Of a stretch of 64,000 bases of DNA, positions 48,501 through 56,221 are shown piece by piece. The notes beneath the pieces were generated by a model. That model saw only the letters and a program-made list of their open reading frames with translations, was not told where the DNA came from and made no database searches. The stretch lies in contig NZ_JOEQ01000045.1 in the NCBI RefSeq assembly GCF_000721075.1, positions 1-64,000 of the forward strand, read 5' to 3'. The translations under genes and the position numbers were made by a program. This stretch comes from Streptosporangium amethystogenes (GTDB lineage Bacteria > Actinomycetota > Actinomycetes > Streptosporangiales > Streptosporangiaceae). Position 1 is the first letter of the stretch, and each line of letters begins with the position of its first letter.

Positions 48501-50282
48501 ATGCGAGTGCACTATCCCCGCACCCCTCACCTGCCCTGGTCTCCCGGGGCCACTTCGGACGACGTACGCGCCGACGGCCTGTCGGGGCTGGCCGGCCGGG
48601 AGGTCGTCGTCACCGAGAAGCTCGACGGGGAGAACACCACCGTGTACCCCGACGGGGTGCACGCCCGTTCGCTGGATTCGGCACACCATCCGTCCCGCGC
48701 GTGGGTCAAGGCCCTGCAGGGCAGGATCGCCCAACTCCTCCCACCGGGCCGACGGATATGCGGTGAGAACCTCTACGCCCGGCACTCGATCGAGTACCGG
48801 GACCTGGAGAGCTGGTTCTACGCCTTCTCCGTCTGGGACGGTGACCACTGCCTCGACTGGGACAGGACGGTGCGCCTGACCCGGCGGCTGGGGATCCCGG
48901 TTCCGCCGGTGCTGTGGCGCGGCACCTTCGACGAGCGGGCGCTACGGGCCCTGCGCCTGGACACGGCGCGGCGGGAAGGGTACGTCGTGCGAACGACCGC
49001 CGGATTCCACCGGCAGGAGTTCGCCCACCGCATCGCCAAATGGGTGCGCCCACGGCATGTCCGGACGACCGAGCACTGGATGCTCGCTCCTGTCGTCGAG
49101 AACGGCCTGGGACCGGCCGCCGCACTGTGGGGGGTGCGTTCAGGAGCCGATCCGGACGTGCCGACGCTCATCGCGGCGACGGGCATGACGGGGATGACGG
49201 CCGGTGACCCGGCGGGGCAGGCGATCCCGGTAGCCGCCGCCGAGCGCGTCGAGGCAGCCGTGGCCGACGTCTCCGCCAGGCTCGATCTGCTCGGCCGGGC
49301 GGGGGACGCCCGGCTGGCGGGCGTCCTGGCCACCCTGTTCCACGGCACGCGCCGGACCTGGCTGGCGTCCGCCCTGGTGGCTCCCCTCGGCATGCCCCTG
49401 GCCCGACGGGTCGCCGACCTGGCCGAGCTGAGCACCCGCCTGCACCGCCCCTTTCCCGACGAGGAGCGCAGGACCGGTCTGGTACGGCTGACGGCCGCGG
49501 CCGACCTGGGGGTCCTGCACGCGGTCGCCGCCGCGGCCCTGACCGGGCGCGCCGGCGATGAGGCCGCCGACGCGCGCGAGCAGGTCGGCTGGTCCGAGCT
49601 CCACGCCGAGGAGGCCGGGCTGCTGGGCGAGGCGCCGCTGGAGCCGCTGCGCCTGGGCCTGCGTCAGGCGCTCGACGGGTGTGATCCCGACGTGGCGGAC
49701 CGGTGCTGGGCCGAGACGCGGGAGTCCTACGCGCTGGGCCGGATCGCCACGGCCGAGGGGGGCCTGGCGCTGAGCGGGCGCTGGCGGTCCGGCCGGTTTC
49801 CCCGGCTCGTCGTGATGGTCGGCCCGTCGGGCAGCGGGAAGAGCACGTTCGCCGGCGGCCTGCCGGAGGCCGGGGCCGTCGTCGCGCTCGACGACCTGCG
49901 CCAGGCCCGGGGGGCCCGGTCCGACCAGCGGGCCAACCCGGCGATCCTCCGCGAGGGCCTGCACCGGCTCGACGCGCTCCTGGCCGACGGCGGAACCGTG
50001 GTGTGGGACGCCACGGCGCTGAACCGGCACCAGCGCTCCCTGGTGCACACCGTGGCCCGCGGGCGCGACGCGCTGACGACGCAGGCGGTCATGCTGGTCC
50101 CCGGCGACGTGCTGGCCCGGCGTAACGTGGGCCGTGCGCACCCGGTGCCGCCGGAGGTGCTCTCCGCCCAGCTTCGCCGCTTCTCCCCGCCCTATCCGGG
50201 AGAGGCGCACCGTACGTGGTACATCGGGCCGGAGGGGAACGTCCTCGACGTCGCCGGGGCCCTCGACGGCGATGAGGAATGA
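48501..50282 (+). CDS. RNA ligase fused to polynucleotide kinase (RNA repair)
   Basis: A 593-residue protein. Residues 1-205: ATP-dependent RNA ligase (PF09414-like) with motif I EKLDGEN (adenylated Lys40), CGENLYARHS (Glu89), motif IV EGYVVR (Glu159) and motif V AKWVR (Lys180). Residues 215-430: a helical, Arg/Ala/Leu-rich region with no recognised motif. Residues 435-593: P-loop kinase with Walker A GPSGSGKST (441-449), ALDD (464-465), VVWDAT (503) and an Arg lid (RRNVGRAHP), as in end-healing 5'-OH polynucleotide kinases. It could phosphorylate a 5'-OH end and seal it. ATG at 48501 with GGGGAG 6 bases upstream. Its stop overlaps or abuts the next gene, so both are made together. Confidence 0.85.
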   Translation: MRVHYPRTPHLPWSPGATSDDVRADGLSGLAGREVVVTEKLDGENTTVYPDGVHARSLDSAHHPSRAWVKALQGRIAQLLPPGRRICGENLYARHSIEYRDLESWFYAFSVWDGDHCLDWDRTVRLTRRLGIPVPPVLWRGTFDERALRALRLDTARREGYVVRTTAGFHRQEFAHRIAKWVRPRHVRTTEHWMLAPVVENGLGPAAALWGVRSGADPDVPTLIAATGMTGMTAGDPAGQAIPVAAAERVEAAVADVSARLDLLGRAGDARLAGVLATLFHGTRRTWLASALVAPLGMPLARRVADLAELSTRLHRPFPDEERRTGLVRLTAAADLGVLHAVAAAALTGRAGDEAADAREQVGWSELHAEEAGLLGEAPLEPLRLGLRQALDGCDPDVADRCWAETRESYALGRIATAEGGLALSGRWRSGRFPRLVVMVGPSGSGKSTFAGGLPEAGAVVALDDLRQARGARSDQRANPAILREGLHRLDALLADGGTVVWDATALNRHQRSLVHTVARGRDALTTQAVMLVPGDVLARRNVGRAHPVPPEVLSAQLRRFSPPYPGEAHRTWYIGPEGNVLDVAGALDGDEE

Positions 50283-50284
50283 TC

Positions 50285-53221
50285 ATGCGGACGAGCGAGG
50301 AGATCTTCCACCGGATTTGCTGGGATCCGCGGTTCGACCCGGCGCGGTTCGTCCTGGGCATCAACGTGCGCGGGGCCTCGCCCAAGCGCGTGCCACTGCC
50401 CGCGTTCGTACCGGGAGGCGATATCCCGTGGCACCGGATCCTGTTCGTCGAGGCCGACGGCGAGACGGTCTGGGACCGGTCGGCGGGCCTGGACCGCATC
50501 GACTCCTCGCAGGCCGGCCGGGTACGGGATCCGCGCAGGCTCCGGGCGCCGTTCTTCGCGGCCAGGACACCGTTCGGGTGGGATCCGGTCGCGGGCTGGC
50601 GTCCCGTGCCCCCCGTGCCGGCCGGGGCCGCGCCCACGACGGCACACCTGCGCGTGCTGACCTGGAACACCCTGTGGGATCGCTACGACAGCGACCGGCT
50701 GGACACCGCGCGGCGCCGGCGGCTGCTGCTGGAGGAGCTGGAGCGGGCCGACGCGGACGTCATCGCGCTGCAGGAGGTGGAGGCCGAGCTGCTCGGCATG
50801 CTGCTGCGGACCCCGTGGATCCGCTCCGGTTACACGCTGAGCACCGACCCGGCCGGCCAGAGCGTCGACGACGCCGGGCTCCTCCTGCTGAGCCGCCTGC
50901 CCGTTCGAGAGGCGGGCCTGCACGTTCTCGGCCCGCACAAGGCCGTCGCGGCCGTCACGGTGGAGTCCGCCGCCGGGCCGGTCGTGGTGGCCGCCACGCA
51001 TCTGACCAGCGACCACACCGACGACGGCCCCGCCCGGCGCGAGGCCGAGCTCGCCCGGCTCGCCGAGGTGCTGCTCGGCGTGGACGGGGATGTGATCCTT
51101 CTGGGCGATCTCAACGACGGCGGGGGCCGGCCCGCCGAGGTGCTGGGCCTGCGAGACGCCTGGATCGAGGCCCACGGCCCCGATGATGCGACCGCCACCT
51201 TCGATCCGCGGGTCAATCCGCTGGCGGCCCTCTCCTCGCTCTCCGGCCGCGCCTCCCGGCTCGACCGCGTCCTGCTGCGCGGCCACGACCTGCGCGTCAC
51301 GACCGCGGCCGTACGGGGTGACGTTCCGACGCCGGACGGCCTGTTCGTGTCGGACCACTACGCCGTCGCCGCCGACGTCACCATCGGCGGAAGCGTCTCC
51401 GGCGTCTCCGGCGTCCTCGACGCGCGCCCGACGGCACGGACCGCGCTGGCCTGGATCCCGCCACGGGAACTCTGGCCGGCGATCCAGGAGATCCGCCGGG
51501 AGCACGATCCTCAGATCCACAGGTGGCCACCGCACGTCACGGTGATGTTCGGTTTCGTACCGGAGGCCGACTTCGAGGAGGCGGCCCCTCTCCTGTCCGC
51601 CGCCGCGGCCGCGATCCCCCCGTTCACCGCCCGGTTGGAGGGCGTGCACGTCTTCTCCCATCGTGACGGCTCCACGGTCTGGCTCGACCCGGCCGCGGAC
51701 GGAGCCGAACCGTGGGCCGCGCTGCGCGGCGTGCTGGAGCGCGGGTTCCCGCGTTGCCGGGGCCGCTCCGAGGGCTACACCCCGCACCTGACCCTGGGAA
51801 GGGTCCGGGATCCCGAACGGCTGGTCGCCAACTGCGCGGCACGGCTGGGCGGCGGGTCGGTGCGGGTCGGCGAACTGGTCCTGCTGTCACGCCGGGGTGC
51901 GGAGCCCATGCGGCCCCGGGCGACCGTCGCCCTCGGAACGGGCGAGGTGCGCTGGCTCGACCACGGGACACCCGCGCCAGACGCCCAGCCGGACCCGGCG
52001 CGCACCCCCCGGGACGCCCCGGGATCGGGAAAGGACGGCGCCCGCGCGGAGGACGGCTCCGAGGCGCGGGAGCGTCACGGCGACGCCGTGGCACGGGAGG
52101 TCGTGGCGCGGCTGCGGGTCTCGCTGGCCGAGGGGGTCGTGCACGTCGCCGGGTCGCGACGCCTGGGCTGCGCCCTGGCCGACGCGGACCTGGACCTGGT
52201 GGTGGCGCTGCCCACGGCGGTCGCCCTCGCGGACGTCGAGGCGCGGGTGCGGGCGGCACTGCCGGAGGCGACCGGGCTGCGGAGTGTGATCGGCGCCAGG
52301 GTGCCCGGCCTCCGGTGGCGGATCGACGGCCTGAACGTCGATCTGGCCGTCGTGGCGGTCACCGGCGTCACCCCCGCCGAGGCGGTGTCGCGCCGTACGG
52401 AGCTGGACGAGGCCTCAGCGATCGCATTGAGCTCGGTCAGCGACGCCGACGCCGTGCTCGCCGCGGTCGGTGCGAACCACGCCGCCTTCGCCGGGCTGGC
52501 CCGGGAGGTGAAGGCATGGGCGAGGGCGCACGGGCTGGACTCGGCCCCGTTCGGCGGGTTGCCGGGCCTGGCCTGGACCATCCTCGCGGCGCTGACGGTG
52601 TGCGAATCCGGGGATCTCCCTCCCGGCGACCTGCTCCGGCGCTTCTTCGCCACCTGGGCCGCGTGGGACTGGCGCCGGCCGGTCGGCCTGTGGCCGGGGG
52701 CACCGGACGGGCCGCCGGGCGGAGAGTCCGGTGCGGCCGTGTCGGTCATGACCCCCACGGCCCCCGTCCGCCTGTGCAGCGAACAGGTCGGCGCCGGCGG
52801 GCGGGATCTGCTGGCACAGGAGCTCTACACCGCCTGGGAGATCGTGGAGGAGGCGGCGCGGACCGGCCGGAGTCCCCGGGAGGAGTTGCTGTCGGCACCG
52901 TCGTCGCACCGGCGGCACGCCGCGTGGGCGGTGGTGACCGTACGGGACGAGCGGGCCGAGAGATTCGCCGTGACGCTGGGCCGCGTCCGGGGCCGGGTGC
53001 GTGCGCTGCTCACCTCCCTGGAACGCGCGGGAGTACGGGACGCGCACGCCTGGCCCAGGCCGTTCGAGGCCGGGCCGGGAATGGCCCGGTTCGCGATAGG
53101 GCTCGGCCGCACACCGCCGGACGCGGCCGCGCTGGCCGAGGCAGCCGGCCCGTGGGCGGCGGGCCTGCGCGGAGTCGACGTCGAGTGGGCGGAGGGCGGC
53201 GAGGTACCGACGCTTTGCTGA
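50285..53221 (+). CDS. Four-domain RNA repair protein: MJ1316-EEP-2H phosphoesterase-poly(A) polymerase
   Basis: A 978-residue protein. Residues 2-75: MJ1316/DUF504 RNA-repair domain (EIFHRICWDPRFD...IPWHRI). 120-368: endonuclease/exonuclease/phosphatase fold with Asn128 (TWNTLWD), Glu164 (LQEVE), GDLND (274-278) and SDH (356-358). 385-560: 2H phosphoesterase with both HxT motifs, H417-V-T and H501-L-T. 600-978: class I nucleotidyltransferase with GS (623-624), Asp635/Asp637 (ADLDLV), third Asp686 (NVDLAV) and a PAP-like central/C-terminal part. All catalytic residues seen are intact. Together these can trim, dephosphorylate or open 2',3'-cyclic ends and add nucleotides. ATG 50285 has GAGGA 6 bases upstream; ATG 50279 would overlap the ligase stop (ATGA). 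Confidence 0.85.
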   Translation: MRTSEEIFHRICWDPRFDPARFVLGINVRGASPKRVPLPAFVPGGDIPWHRILFVEADGETVWDRSAGLDRIDSSQAGRVRDPRRLRAPFFAARTPFGWDPVAGWRPVPPVPAGAAPTTAHLRVLTWNTLWDRYDSDRLDTARRRRLLLEELERADADVIALQEVEAELLGMLLRTPWIRSGYTLSTDPAGQSVDDAGLLLLSRLPVREAGLHVLGPHKAVAAVTVESAAGPVVVAATHLTSDHTDDGPARREAELARLAEVLLGVDGDVILLGDLNDGGGRPAEVLGLRDAWIEAHGPDDATATFDPRVNPLAALSSLSGRASRLDRVLLRGHDLRVTTAAVRGDVPTPDGLFVSDHYAVAADVTIGGSVSGVSGVLDARPTARTALAWIPPRELWPAIQEIRREHDPQIHRWPPHVTVMFGFVPEADFEEAAPLLSAAAAAIPPFTARLEGVHVFSHRDGSTVWLDPAADGAEPWAALRGVLERGFPRCRGRSEGYTPHLTLGRVRDPERLVANCAARLGGGSVRVGELVLLSRRGAEPMRPRATVALGTGEVRWLDHGTPAPDAQPDPARTPRDAPGSGKDGARAEDGSEARERHGDAVAREVVARLRVSLAEGVVHVAGSRRLGCALADADLDLVVALPTAVALADVEARVRAALPEATGLRSVIGARVPGLRWRIDGLNVDLAVVAVTGVTPAEAVSRRTELDEASAIALSSVSDADAVLAAVGANHAAFAGLAREVKAWARAHGLDSAPFGGLPGLAWTILAALTVCESGDLPPGDLLRRFFATWAAWDWRRPVGLWPGAPDGPPGGESGAAVSVMTPTAPVRLCSEQVGAGGRDLLAQELYTAWEIVEEAARTGRSPREELLSAPSSHRRHAAWAVVTVRDERAERFAVTLGRVRGRVRALLTSLERAGVRDAHAWPRPFEAGPGMARFAIGLGRTPPDAAALAEAAGPWAAGLRGVDVEWAEGGEVPTLC

Positions 53222-53261
53222 TCACACCTCGATCCGGGTTCCCGGCGGCCGGACTCCGCCG

Positions 53262-53675
53262 CTAGCGGCAGTTCCGGCAGCGGCCGAAGACCGTCAGGTG
53301 GTGCACGTCGGTGACGAACCCGAGCTTCTGGTCGAGGTTGTCGACGAAGCTCTCCACCAGATCCGGACTGACCTCGCTGATCTCCCCGCAGCCGCGACAG
53401 ACCAGGTGCACGTGATCGGCCTCGGAGGTCAGGTGGTAGGTGGGGGCACCGTGCCCGAGATGGGAGTGGGTGACCATGCCGAGCTCCTCAAGGAGCTCAA
53501 GGGTCCGGTAGACGGTCGAGATGTTCACCCCGCGAGCGGTCTCCCGCACCCGGTTGCAGATCTCCTCCGGGGTGGCGTGCTCGCAGGCCTTGACCGCCTC
53601 AAGCACCAGCTGGCGTTGCGGAGTGACCCGGTAACCACGGGCCCGCAGTTCCTCATGCCACGACGTCTCGGTCAT
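53262..53675 (-). CDS. Fur-family metalloregulator (Nur-like)
   Basis: A 137-residue regulator: winged helix (about 8-85; RVTPQRQLVLEAV, ISTVYRTLELLEELG) and a dimerisation domain with metal sites THSHLGHGAPTYH and HVHLVCRGC, plus a C-terminal CRNC structural zinc pair. The sequence around THSHLGHGAPTYHL and its His set resemble Streptomyces Nur, which represses nickel uptake and sodF when nickel is present; Zur remains an alternative. It converges with the RNA repair gene at 53221. Confidence 0.85.
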   Translation of the reverse strand: MTETSWHEELRARGYRVTPQRQLVLEAVKACEHATPEEICNRVRETARGVNISTVYRTLELLEELGMVTHSHLGHGAPTYHLTSEADHVHLVCRGCGEISEVSPDLVESFVDNLDQKLGFVTDVHHLTVFGRCRNCR

Positions 53676-53774
53676 GTCCAGAGTCTAGGAGCAGTCGTCA
53701 TGTCGGTGAACGCCCTCCGCCACGGAACACGTACGCCGGACAGCCCCGAAGGCCGGCGTTTCGACTCCGAGGAG

Positions 53775-54161
53775 CTAGTCCAGGTCCTGGAGCCGTCGCG
53801 CGACCTTCTCCACCCGCTCCGTCATCGACTGGTCGAGGGATTCCCGCAGCCCCCGCAGCTCGTCCCAGAACTGCGCGCGATCGGTCAGGTTTCCCGGTGC
53901 CGGCGAGCCGAGCGCTTCACCGACCAGTTCTCGCGTCCTGCGCTCCCCGTCCAGCTGTGCCCGCTGTACGGCCAGGCAGAGCTCCTCCGCCAGCTTCTGG
54001 CTGTCCATCCGCATGACGCGCGGGTTCAGGGTGAGCTTCAGGAGCCGGCCCGCCGAGTCGGTGACGGCTTGGATCATCGCGTCCGCCGCCTCACCCTTGC
54101 CGGTGAGATCACTCAGGCCGTCCTCCATCACGCGCAGTGTCGCGTCGTTCGGGCGATCCAC
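53775..54161 (-). CDS. YbaB/EbfC-like small protein
   Basis: A 128-residue protein with the YbaB pattern: an N-terminal helix, a short beta sheet (SAGRLLKLTLNPRVM, about 35-50) and a long C-terminal helix (SQKLAEELCLAVQRAQLDGE). GTG at 54161 has AAGGAG 6 bases upstream. In actinobacteria such YbaB-like genes often accompany WXG100-type secreted proteins rather than recR. It is the last gene of a three-gene leftward unit, 14 bases after its neighbour. Confidence 0.7.
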   Translation of the reverse strand: MDRPNDATLRVMEDGLSDLTGKGEAADAMIQAVTDSAGRLLKLTLNPRVMRMDSQKLAEELCLAVQRAQLDGERRTRELVGEALGSPAPGNLTDRAQFWDELRGLRESLDQSMTERVEKVARRLQDLD

Positions 54162-54175
54162 GGTGTGCTCCTTCG

Positions 54176-55132
54176 CTATTTGAATTTCCACCCGGGCGGG
54201 AAGATGACCGAGCGCAGGCCGTGCCCGGTGATTTTGGTCATCCACTCCTCGTCCGTGGGCATAACCTTGCCGTTGTCGTCCAACAGGTTGTAGGTGGGGG
54301 TGAAGCCGGCGCCCGAGCCGAACAGGCGTGCGCCCAGCTCGATGCCGCGAGTGGTCGGCGCACTGCCAAGGGGTACCTTGGCCAGGTCGTAGGCGAGGAC
54401 GTACGCGCCGTTCGCTCCAACGATCTTGCCGAACTCGGCGGCGTTCTCCTTCCCCGACCCCGTCGGCTGGTCGTTGCCGAGCTGGACGAGCTTGGTCAGT
54501 CCCATCGGCCCGGCCGCGTAGGCCGCGCCGTCCACCGCCATGTAGAGAAGCGTGGTCATGGCGTACTTCGGCACGGCCATCGCCATGATTCTCGCCGCGT
54601 TCATGGCGAAGGCGGTCTGCAGGCCTCTCGCCGCCGCGGCCAGTGCGGCGATCCGCGCGGCGGCGAACCCGTAGAGGGCGGTCGTCATCGGCTGGAACGC
54701 CACGAGCCACACGATCTGCAAGATCAGATCTTCGTAAACGGCGAAGCCCTTTTTGACCTCCTCGATCTGTTCCGCGTACGCCTCGCAGCCGATGGCCACG
54801 ATGCGGCAGTCCTTGGCGAGCTGTGGCACGTAGACGGACACGGCGTCCTGATAGACGCGGCGGAACGCCTCGATACTCCGACCCTCGCTGCCCTGGTCTT
54901 CGCTCCCCGAGTTCTTCCACACCGAGACGGCCAGCGCGTCGGCCTGATCCGCGATGCCGTCCTTCCCGCTTCCGCCGTCGATCTCGTCGGCCAGCCGGAA
55001 GAAGACCTTCGCGATCTCCCGCAGCTTGTCGGGGGGGATCTCGGGAGCCGTGACGCCGGCGTAGATCTTCAGCGCGGCCATGGAGCCCAACCCGGTGAGA
55101 CCGACCATGGCAAGAGCCTTCGTCGGGATCAT
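54176..55132 (-). CDS. WXG100-like protein with hydrophobic middle and unknown C-terminal domain
   Basis: A 318-residue protein. Residues about 30-140 are a helical region like the LXG/WXG100 domains of type VII-secreted effectors (FRRVYQDAVSVYVPQLAKDC). Residues about 140-215 are hydrophobic helices (LILQIVWLVAFQPMTTALYG). Residues 230-318 form a separate C-terminal domain ending FPPGWKFK that I do not recognise. A polymorphic-toxin plan is possible, but no immunity gene is identifiable. ATG overlaps the upstream stop by 4 bases (ATGA). Confidence 0.65.
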   Translation of the reverse strand: MIPTKALAMVGLTGLGSMAALKIYAGVTAPEIPPDKLREIAKVFFRLADEIDGGSGKDGIADQADALAVSVWKNSGSEDQGSEGRSIEAFRRVYQDAVSVYVPQLAKDCRIVAIGCEAYAEQIEEVKKGFAVYEDLILQIVWLVAFQPMTTALYGFAAARIAALAAAARGLQTAFAMNAARIMAMAVPKYAMTTLLYMAVDGAAYAAGPMGLTKLVQLGNDQPTGSGKENAAEFGKIVGANGAYVLAYDLAKVPLGSAPTTRGIELGARLFGSGAGFTPTYNLLDDNGKVMPTDEEWMTKITGHGLRSVIFPPGWKFK

Positions 55133-55473
55133 GGTTCGGCCCGCTTCACCGGGCCGTCGTCGGTGTAGTCCGGCACCGCGTCCAGGCTCTTCGCCAAGCC
55201 CCAGTCGATGTCCAACATATTGCGGCTCATCGCGATCAGCCCTTTTCCGATGTCGCCGTAAGCGCCGGCGAGGTCGGCCGTCAGTGTCAGCATCTGTTCG
55301 TATTTGGGGGTGAACCATTCGAGAAACCGCTGATCCACCTCCTCCCCACTCGGCAGGGGACCGATGGCCTGTAAGTCCTCAAGGGCACGTTTGACCACGG
55401 CGCCAAGATCACTGCTGACATCGGCAAAGCCGAGCCCCGCCTGATTCTGCAGTTGGTCGTGGTCGTAAGCCAT
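55129..55473 (-). CDS. Small helical WXG100-like protein
   Basis: A 114-residue helical protein starting MAYDHDQLQNQAGLGFADV, with two long helices separated near WFTPKYEQM. Size and helix-turn-helix plan fit ESX/WXG100-type partners, though the exact W-x-G is not present. First gene of the 55473-53775 unit and translationally coupled to the next. The ATG at 55473 is chosen because the N-terminal extension to 55539 would be Ser/Arg-rich and has no ribosome site. Confidence 0.6.
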   Translation of the reverse strand: MAYDHDQLQNQAGLGFADVSSDLGAVVKRALEDLQAIGPLPSGEEVDQRFLEWFTPKYEQMLTLTADLAGAYGDIGKGLIAMSRNMLDIDWGLAKSLDAVPDYTDDGPVKRAEP

Positions 55474-55886
55474 GGTTGACGAATTGCCTGCGGACTCGGG
55501 ATCGGCCAACTGCCGGACTCCTAACCGTGAACAGATCACAAGACACTACGAGCGAGAGTGTCTTGGCCGCATGTTCCAAATGGGGTAATTTATAATTAAA
55601 ATGGCATTAATCTTGATCATCTCATCTGGCCGGCCGGACGAACCTCGCACCGACGCGACTCGGCGATCCCTGCTCTGAACTCCGGCCCGAAGCCCCTCGG
55701 GAAGACCGGGGGCTCGCCACGGCGCATGGCGGCATGTACCGCAGCCCTGTCCAGAGTCGGCAACGGCGGATCAAGTATGATCGTTTGCCCGCTCCCATCA
55801 GGCCGTATCGGGCCTGGTCAGGGGATCGACTTTGGGGCCGGACCCTCGGCTCGGCGGGATGGCGAATATTCATTTGCCTCGACGGC

Positions 55887-56008
55887 ATGAGATTTCATAA
55901 CGTACAGGCACGCCGAAAGGAGGTGGTCCGAACAATGGTTGATCATAGTTGGGCTAGCGAGGTGGCTGTCCGCTAGGACGCCGCGACCGGACTCTGTCCG
56001 GGCGTCTG
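55887..56008 (+). other. Orphan leader-like ORF with very strong ribosome site and hairpin
   Basis: AAAGGAGGTGG (55916-55926) sits 8 bases before ATG 55935, which opens a 13-codon ORF, MVDHSWASEVAVR, ending TAG 55974-55976. It is followed by GACGCC...GGCGTC enclosing CCGGA-ctctg-TCCGG, a strong stem (55977-56008). The frame is also open from ATG 55887 (29 codons). A near-perfect anti-16S match on so short an ORF is unusual. Transcription start could be near 55905. No rightward gene follows, so it is either a functional micro-protein or a small RNA with translated leader. The 682-base gap 55540-56221 shows no other gene; bases 55570-55620 are AT-rich and likely hold the promoter of the leftward operon. 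Confidence 0.45.
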
Positions 56009-56198
56009 GCGACGTTCGGCGAATCCACGACAATCACCGGAACCCCGGGCCGCCGGGGGCGGGAAATCCCGCCTTTGGTCCACCGGCCCTCCTGCTCGGC
56101 CAGGAGGAAATGGCCCGGGGTTCTTCCCTTTCCGGCACTCTTCTCTCCAGGCCCTCCCCTCCCGGGCCGAGACGCGCCTTTTCTCGTACGCCTCCCGC

Positions 56199-56218
56199 CA
56201 GGCCCCCCGAGGGGCCTG
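56199..56218 (-). terminator. Terminator of the dehydrogenase-like gene
   Basis: CAGGCCCC (56199-56206) pairs with GGGGCCTG (56211-56218) around CCGA, starting 4 bases past the stop at 56222. A second small stem, CCTCCTG/CAGGAGG, is at 56088-56107. Confidence 0.55.
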
Positions 56219-56221
56219 AGG

